The notes under the pieces were generated by a model, which searched no databases, had not been told where the DNA came from, and worked only from the letters and a program-made list of their open reading frames with translations. A stretch of 9,783 bases of DNA from contig DATCIR010000122.1 of assembly GCA_036507695.1 (NCBI GenBank), positions 1-9,783 on the forward strand. The letters run 5' to 3'. The stretch is from JAKEGK01 sp036507695 (GTDB taxonomy: Bacteria; Pseudomonadota; Gammaproteobacteria; SZUA-152). This document shows, one piece after another, positions 6,704 through 9,783 of the stretch (position 1 is the first letter of the stretch; every line of letters starts with the position of its first letter). Made by a program: the position numbers and the translations under genes.

Positions 6704-6740
6704 TTTTTTAAAACTGTTTTTTAAAACTGTTTTTTAAAAC
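6704..6740. repeat. 13-bp AT-rich tandem repeat
   Basis: TTTTTTAAAACTG occurs at 6704-6716 and 6717-6729, followed by a partial TTTTTTAAAAC at 6730-6740. Each unit contains the palindrome TTTTAAAA. The block is bounded by CCATTTTT (6700-6707) and AAAAATGG (6741-6748) in inverted orientation. It could be a slippage-prone spacer, a bent-DNA or H-NS-type site, or the core of another small repeat element. Confidence 0.75.
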
Positions 6741-6773
6741 AAAAATGGTCGGGCCGCTGACGGCATTCTCGAC
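6738..6773 (-). terminator. Possible imperfect Rho-independent terminator after the protease
   Basis: On the minus strand GTCG and CGAC (outer arms) and GCCG-TCAG-CGGC (inner hairpin) form an interrupted stem at 6748-6773, followed by CATTTTTGTT. The stem is short and asymmetric and lies about 150 bp past the protease stop codon, so this is a tentative call. Confidence 0.35.
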
Positions 6774-6925
6774 AATTGCTCCTGCATTGTTTTACCTTCG
6801 TCCTTCCATGGGCTCGTGCCTCGCATGGCGTTCGCACATCCGGGTGGATCGTATTGACAACGTGTTTTGAAATGCACCCCCCGACATCGCTAACGTATCA
6901 ATTTTGAAACAGGTTCTACTATGGT

Positions 6926-9463
6926 TTATTCAACGTAAGTTAACTGCAAGGCCCAACGCGTCAGGGTTCCGGTATCCAGGCTTTCCAAATCCGCGACACG
7001 CAGAATCCAGTCGCCGTGAATGGGTTCACCCGTCAACACATGCAATGCGGGCGAATTGCCGGAATTGGTTTGCAGCAGCAGGTCTTTGGTGCGGCCGCCG
7101 GTTTTATTGTGTAAGATCGCGCTTTGTCCGGAAGGGGCGATGAGTTCCACACGCAGATCGCCAATATAAGTATGTTTAATATCAACGACAATGTCGAGTG
7201 CCTGTACGGTGCCGCGCTCGGTAAAATTCAGCACACTGCCGATGCCTCCGGCATTGTTGTCCGGAATGGACCGCGCGTTATTGTCTTCTTTCCTGACTTG
7301 CTGGCTGCGCGCGGCCAGCTCAATTTCCAGGCCCCAGCGGTTAAGTTTGCCCACGTCATTGCCCATCAAATCAGAGACCCGCAATGTCCAATCGCCGTTG
7401 ACCGGCTGACCGACCAGTGGCGCGAGCGTGCTGTTTGAAGATGATTCATATATTGTTTTCAAATCATTTTGTGTGCCGCCACTTTTGTTATGCAGCAATA
7501 CACGATACCCCTGCGGATTAATCAATTCCACGCGCAGGTCTCCGATATAGGTGTGATCAATATCCACGTGCACCTTGAGATTGCGCGCGATACCGGAACG
7601 CGTAACCCGCAATACACTGGCGATTCCGGCCGGATCATTGTCGGGGATTGACAGGTTTGGCGTCTCTTCGGCACGGATGACGGACGCGTCTTTATCCAGT
7701 TCAATGGCGAGACTCCAGGAATGCAATGTTCCAACATCCGCGCCGGTAAGATCCGCAACGCGCAATGTCCAATTGCCAGCTGCTTTGCCGCCCAGTAAAT
7801 CCGCTAACGCTGGATTGCTCGCGGATGAATAGGTTTTTCTCAGATTGTCGGCATTGCCGCCTTCTCTGTTGTGCAAAGTCACCCGTTGGCCGGAGGGCGC
7901 AAGCAGTTCAACTCGCAGGTCGCCAATATAGGTGTGCGCAATATCAACGCTGACCGCGATTTGCCGCACCATGCCATTTTGAGGGTTATCGATAATGCTT
8001 TGAATACCGGAGGTATTGTTATCCGGAATGGCTGTGTTAGGGCGTGTTTCAAGTTGCACTACATCCGAGTTAACAACCTGATCGCCGGCAAACTGGATGT
8101 CGAGCAGGATGTTTCCCGTATCCATATCGCGTTGGATACTCTTCAAACTGATGCCCGAGTCCGGTCCCTCAGGGAAACTAGTGGAAATTACACCGCGATC
8201 GGTCAGTTCGGTGCGGTTGGAACTGCCCGGAAACGGATCGCCCGCGTCACCGGTGTTCCAGTCATTGGGTGTTTCCAGTTGACGCCGGCCGTCGGCTTGC
8301 ACTAGCAGCAGGGCGGGTTTTTCCGGCGCGAACATATCGGCGGACTCGTCAACCTTCCATACCAATAATCCTTCGCCTGGCAAGTCGGAATCAAAACCGG
8401 TTTTGGCGCGATTCTCCAGCAGCAGGTATTGACCCGGACGGTATTTGGGGCTGACGACTTTCAACACTTCGCCGGATGTTGTTGTGTATGGTTTCAGGGA
8501 AAATTGTCCCGACGCCTGTAGCTCCCGCACCGTAATCCAGTTGTGCTGGGATTTATGCAGGCCGGCGGGATGGCAGGGACGATGGCCATTACCGTTATAG
8601 GATCCTCCCGCCATTAAATCCCAACTGCCCGAACCATCCCATTCCTTGCCGTCCTCGCCATAATTGGGATCATAGAAGTCTTCCCATTGAAACGCCAGGT
8701 GGCCCAGTTCATGGGCGCACACACCCACTTTACAATCATTGGGCACGGTCAGATAAGTACTGGCAAAGAGATTCGGCGCAACCTCGATCGGTTGCCGCAT
8801 TATCCATTTATGCGACCAGATGTGACTGCCGCGAATACTGGGATTGAGGGTTTCCGCACCCAGGCCCGCATGAATCATAAACAGCGCGGCAATGGTGCCG
8901 TCATTCAGCACGTCCAGGCTGTTCTCGAATGTGACGCCCGCTTGTTGAGCGGCGCGCACGGCATCTTCGGCCATGCGTTGTGCATTGCGCGGATAAGCGT
9001 TCCCTTCCGTGCCGGATTGTCCGTTGGTGTAATAGCCGTACTCATTGGGCATGCGCAGCCAGCCGTGCACACTGCCGTTGATATCCACCTTGCCCAGGCT
9101 TACCTCGCGATAATAGTCACGCATGCTGCCCGTGGGATGAGTATCTTTGGAAAAGAGTAATTGCTGATAGTGGGACACGGGCAGGGCGCCGGGCCGATCC
9201 GGGAAATCAATCAGCAAGACCTTGATGCGCAACTGACCCTGAATCGGTTTGCTAGGAATGGAAATAAGCTCCAGTCCATGAACCCCGGTACGCATAATCG
9301 CGGCATCATCCATACCGTCGACATTTTCCGCCGGATTGGTATAGCCGATACTGACCAGGTATTCGGCGAAGGTAATTCCGTGGCCCTGGGCAATACGAAT
9401 GTAATCGGCATAAATTTGGGCCATTACTTCGGGTGCGGGAGGTACGCAATGTAATTTGCTCAT
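6926..9463 (-). CDS. M6-family (InhA-like) metalloprotease with three C-terminal P/Homo B domains
   Basis: An 845-residue zinc metalloprotease. The N-terminal part begins with a CVPPAPE segment typical of the M6 propeptide region; the catalytic domain shows HIWSHKW (214-220), the zinc motif HELGH (251-255) with Asp262 as the likely third ligand, and GSWDLMAGGSYNG (279-291). Three tandem P domains (about 475-589, 602-716 and 731-843) each contain IPDN, HTYIGDLRVEL, LHN and DWxLRVxDL-type motifs, spaced exactly 127 residues apart. P domains usually aid folding, stability or substrate binding. The ATG at 9463 has AAGGA seven bases upstream. No in-frame upstream start exists before a stop codon, and the N-terminus has no signal peptide, which is odd for this normally secreted family. 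The usual glycine of the zinc motif appears replaced by Gln259. It is probably transcribed alone; the substrate is unknown. Confidence 0.92.
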   Translation of the reverse strand: MSKLHCVPPAPEVMAQIYADYIRIAQGHGITFAEYLVSIGYTNPAENVDGMDDAAIMRTGVHGLELISIPSKPIQGQLRIKVLLIDFPDRPGALPVSHYQQLLFSKDTHPTGSMRDYYREVSLGKVDINGSVHGWLRMPNEYGYYTNGQSGTEGNAYPRNAQRMAEDAVRAAQQAGVTFENSLDVLNDGTIAALFMIHAGLGAETLNPSIRGSHIWSHKWIMRQPIEVAPNLFASTYLTVPNDCKVGVCAHELGHLAFQWEDFYDPNYGEDGKEWDGSGSWDLMAGGSYNGNGHRPCHPAGLHKSQHNWITVRELQASGQFSLKPYTTTSGEVLKVVSPKYRPGQYLLLENRAKTGFDSDLPGEGLLVWKVDESADMFAPEKPALLLVQADGRRQLETPNDWNTGDAGDPFPGSSNRTELTDRGVISTSFPEGPDSGISLKSIQRDMDTGNILLDIQFAGDQVVNSDVVQLETRPNTAIPDNNTSGIQSIIDNPQNGMVRQIAVSVDIAHTYIGDLRVELLAPSGQRVTLHNREGGNADNLRKTYSSASNPALADLLGGKAAGNWTLRVADLTGADVGTLHSWSLAIELDKDASVIRAEETPNLSIPDNDPAGIASVLRVTRSGIARNLKVHVDIDHTYIGDLRVELINPQGYRVLLHNKSGGTQNDLKTIYESSSNSTLAPLVGQPVNGDWTLRVSDLMGNDVGKLNRWGLEIELAARSQQVRKEDNNARSIPDNNAGGIGSVLNFTERGTVQALDIVVDIKHTYIGDLRVELIAPSGQSAILHNKTGGRTKDLLLQTNSGNSPALHVLTGEPIHGDWILRVADLESLDTGTLTRWALQLTYVE
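6935..8041 (-). repeat. Three tandem 381-bp P-domain coding repeats
   Basis: The three P domains are encoded with an exact 381-bp period. For example, the segment encoding GDLRV begins at 7152, 7533 and 7914 on the plus-strand map with nearly the same bases (CGCAGATCG, CGCAGGTCT, CGCAGGTCG). The linkers and outer parts have diverged, so the duplication is not recent. Confidence 0.85.
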
Positions 9464-9642
9464 GTTGAAATCCTTTTGAGGCGAAAAAAAACTGTGGGCG
9501 TAAAAATCCGCAAAGCTTAAAGATCCTATAGTTAATCAAGTATCAGCGCGTGCGGCAAGTTATTCTGTTTCATAAAAAATCTAAATCATACTCCAAGCAC
9601 TATAAGAAAAGTTTATTTATCGTTTTGTTATGAGTTTTTAGG
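9464..9642. other. AT-rich leader of the protease gene
   Basis: This 179-bp stretch between the protease start and repeat copy 2 is clearly more AT-rich than its surroundings. It holds the protease Shine-Dalgarno site (AAGGA, 9471-9475) and several TAT-rich minus-strand hexamers that could be -10 boxes, but no pair with a good -35 match, so I name no promoter. The in-frame codons upstream of the ATG contain no ATG, GTG or TTG before a stop. Confidence 0.45.
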
Positions 9643-9783
9643 GTAACTACTCACCCGTGGGCGGCGCCGGTGTCTCCTGCCGGGGGACGCCACAAGTACG
9701 TCCCTGTAGGCTCGACTGCGGCCATCCCTGGCCGCAGACGCCCCCGGCAGGAAACACCGGCACCGCTTTAACCTATGCTGCAC
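9643..9783. mobile_element. MITE-like multi-hairpin element, copy 2 (cut by the window end)
   Basis: It starts with the same GTAACTACTCACCC end as copy 1 and runs in the same orientation. Apart from one substitution and a short G-run difference on the left, one G/A change on the right, and loss of the 75-bp module, it matches copy 1 base for base to the window edge. The main stem (9666-9686 with 9741-9761) is 21 bp with one mismatch. It keeps the hairpin 9716-9724/9729-9737 with loop TCCC and the weaker one around 9701-9704. The last roughly 17 bp, including the right inverted end, should lie beyond the window. Confidence 0.8.

Larger units (their letters stand above)
6494..6925. other. Intergenic region between protease and molybdenum operon
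   Basis: This is 432 bp with no convincing gene. It holds a possible operon promoter near its left end, a 13-bp AT-rich tandem repeat (6704-6740), and a hairpin that may end protease transcripts. Two imperfect direct repeats of the form GCCGC-n-GCATTCT flank the AT-rich block (6675-6692 and 6753-6769). Several very short minus-strand frames occur (for example 24 codons ending in the stretch before the operon promoter), but none has family features I recognise. Confidence 0.5.

Noticed and set aside
6704..6740. Replication-origin unwinding element or plasmid iterons
   Set aside because: The 13-mers are AT-rich, but there are no DnaA boxes, rep gene or other origin features nearby.
8687..9454. 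Plus-strand frames of 157 and 97 codons opposite the protease
   Set aside because: They are antisense to the catalytic and propeptide-like regions of the protease, with no independent support.

Overview
The window looks like accessory or chromosomal DNA of a free-living Gram-negative bacterium, most likely a gammaproteobacterium. That is inference from the SelO and M6/P-domain proteins, the Tat-exported molybdenum enzyme and the hairpin-rich intergenic repeats; nothing in the sequence fixes the genus. All six genes I can support lie on the minus strand, so the window reads right to left. I see no tRNA, rRNA, CRISPR array, transposase gene or plus-strand gene.

Right to left: a truncated copy of a palindromic repeat element (9643 to the window end), then an AT-rich leader and a large M6-family metalloprotease with three C-terminal P domains (6926-9463). 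A 432-bp non-coding region follows, with an AT-rich 13-bp tandem repeat and a possible terminator. Next is a four-gene molybdenum-hydroxylase operon (2196-6475): a two-cluster [2Fe-2S] small subunit, a Tat-signalled molybdopterin-binding large subunit, an XdhC-type maturation factor and a MocA-type nucleotidyltransferase. The tight spacing (13, 11 and 32 bp) and good Shine-Dalgarno sites support one transcript. The first two genes make the enzyme; the last two supply and load its cofactor. Eleven bp past the last stop begins the flanking repeat of a complete 234-bp miniature element (1944-2177), followed by selO (324-1829). The leftmost 323 bp are non-coding and start with a roughly 110-bp palindrome.

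The most interesting feature is the repeat element. Copy 1 has near-perfect terminal inverted repeats and an exact 8-bp flanking direct repeat (TGCTGATC), so it looks like a mobile MITE-like element. Its interior is a long stem enclosing several hairpins, four of which present TCCC in the loop. Read on the minus strand, the strand on which every neighbouring gene is transcribed, those loops become GGGA, and two or three of them closely resemble the CsrA/RsmA RNA-binding consensus. Copy 2 lacks a 75-bp hairpin module. Whether these repeats act as RNA (titrating or recruiting a CsrA-type regulator) or only as DNA palindromes is open, but it is testable.

Other points of interest are a lipobox after the twin-arginine motif of the molybdenum subunit, the absence of any signal peptide on the large metalloprotease, and an exact 381-bp period in its P domains.
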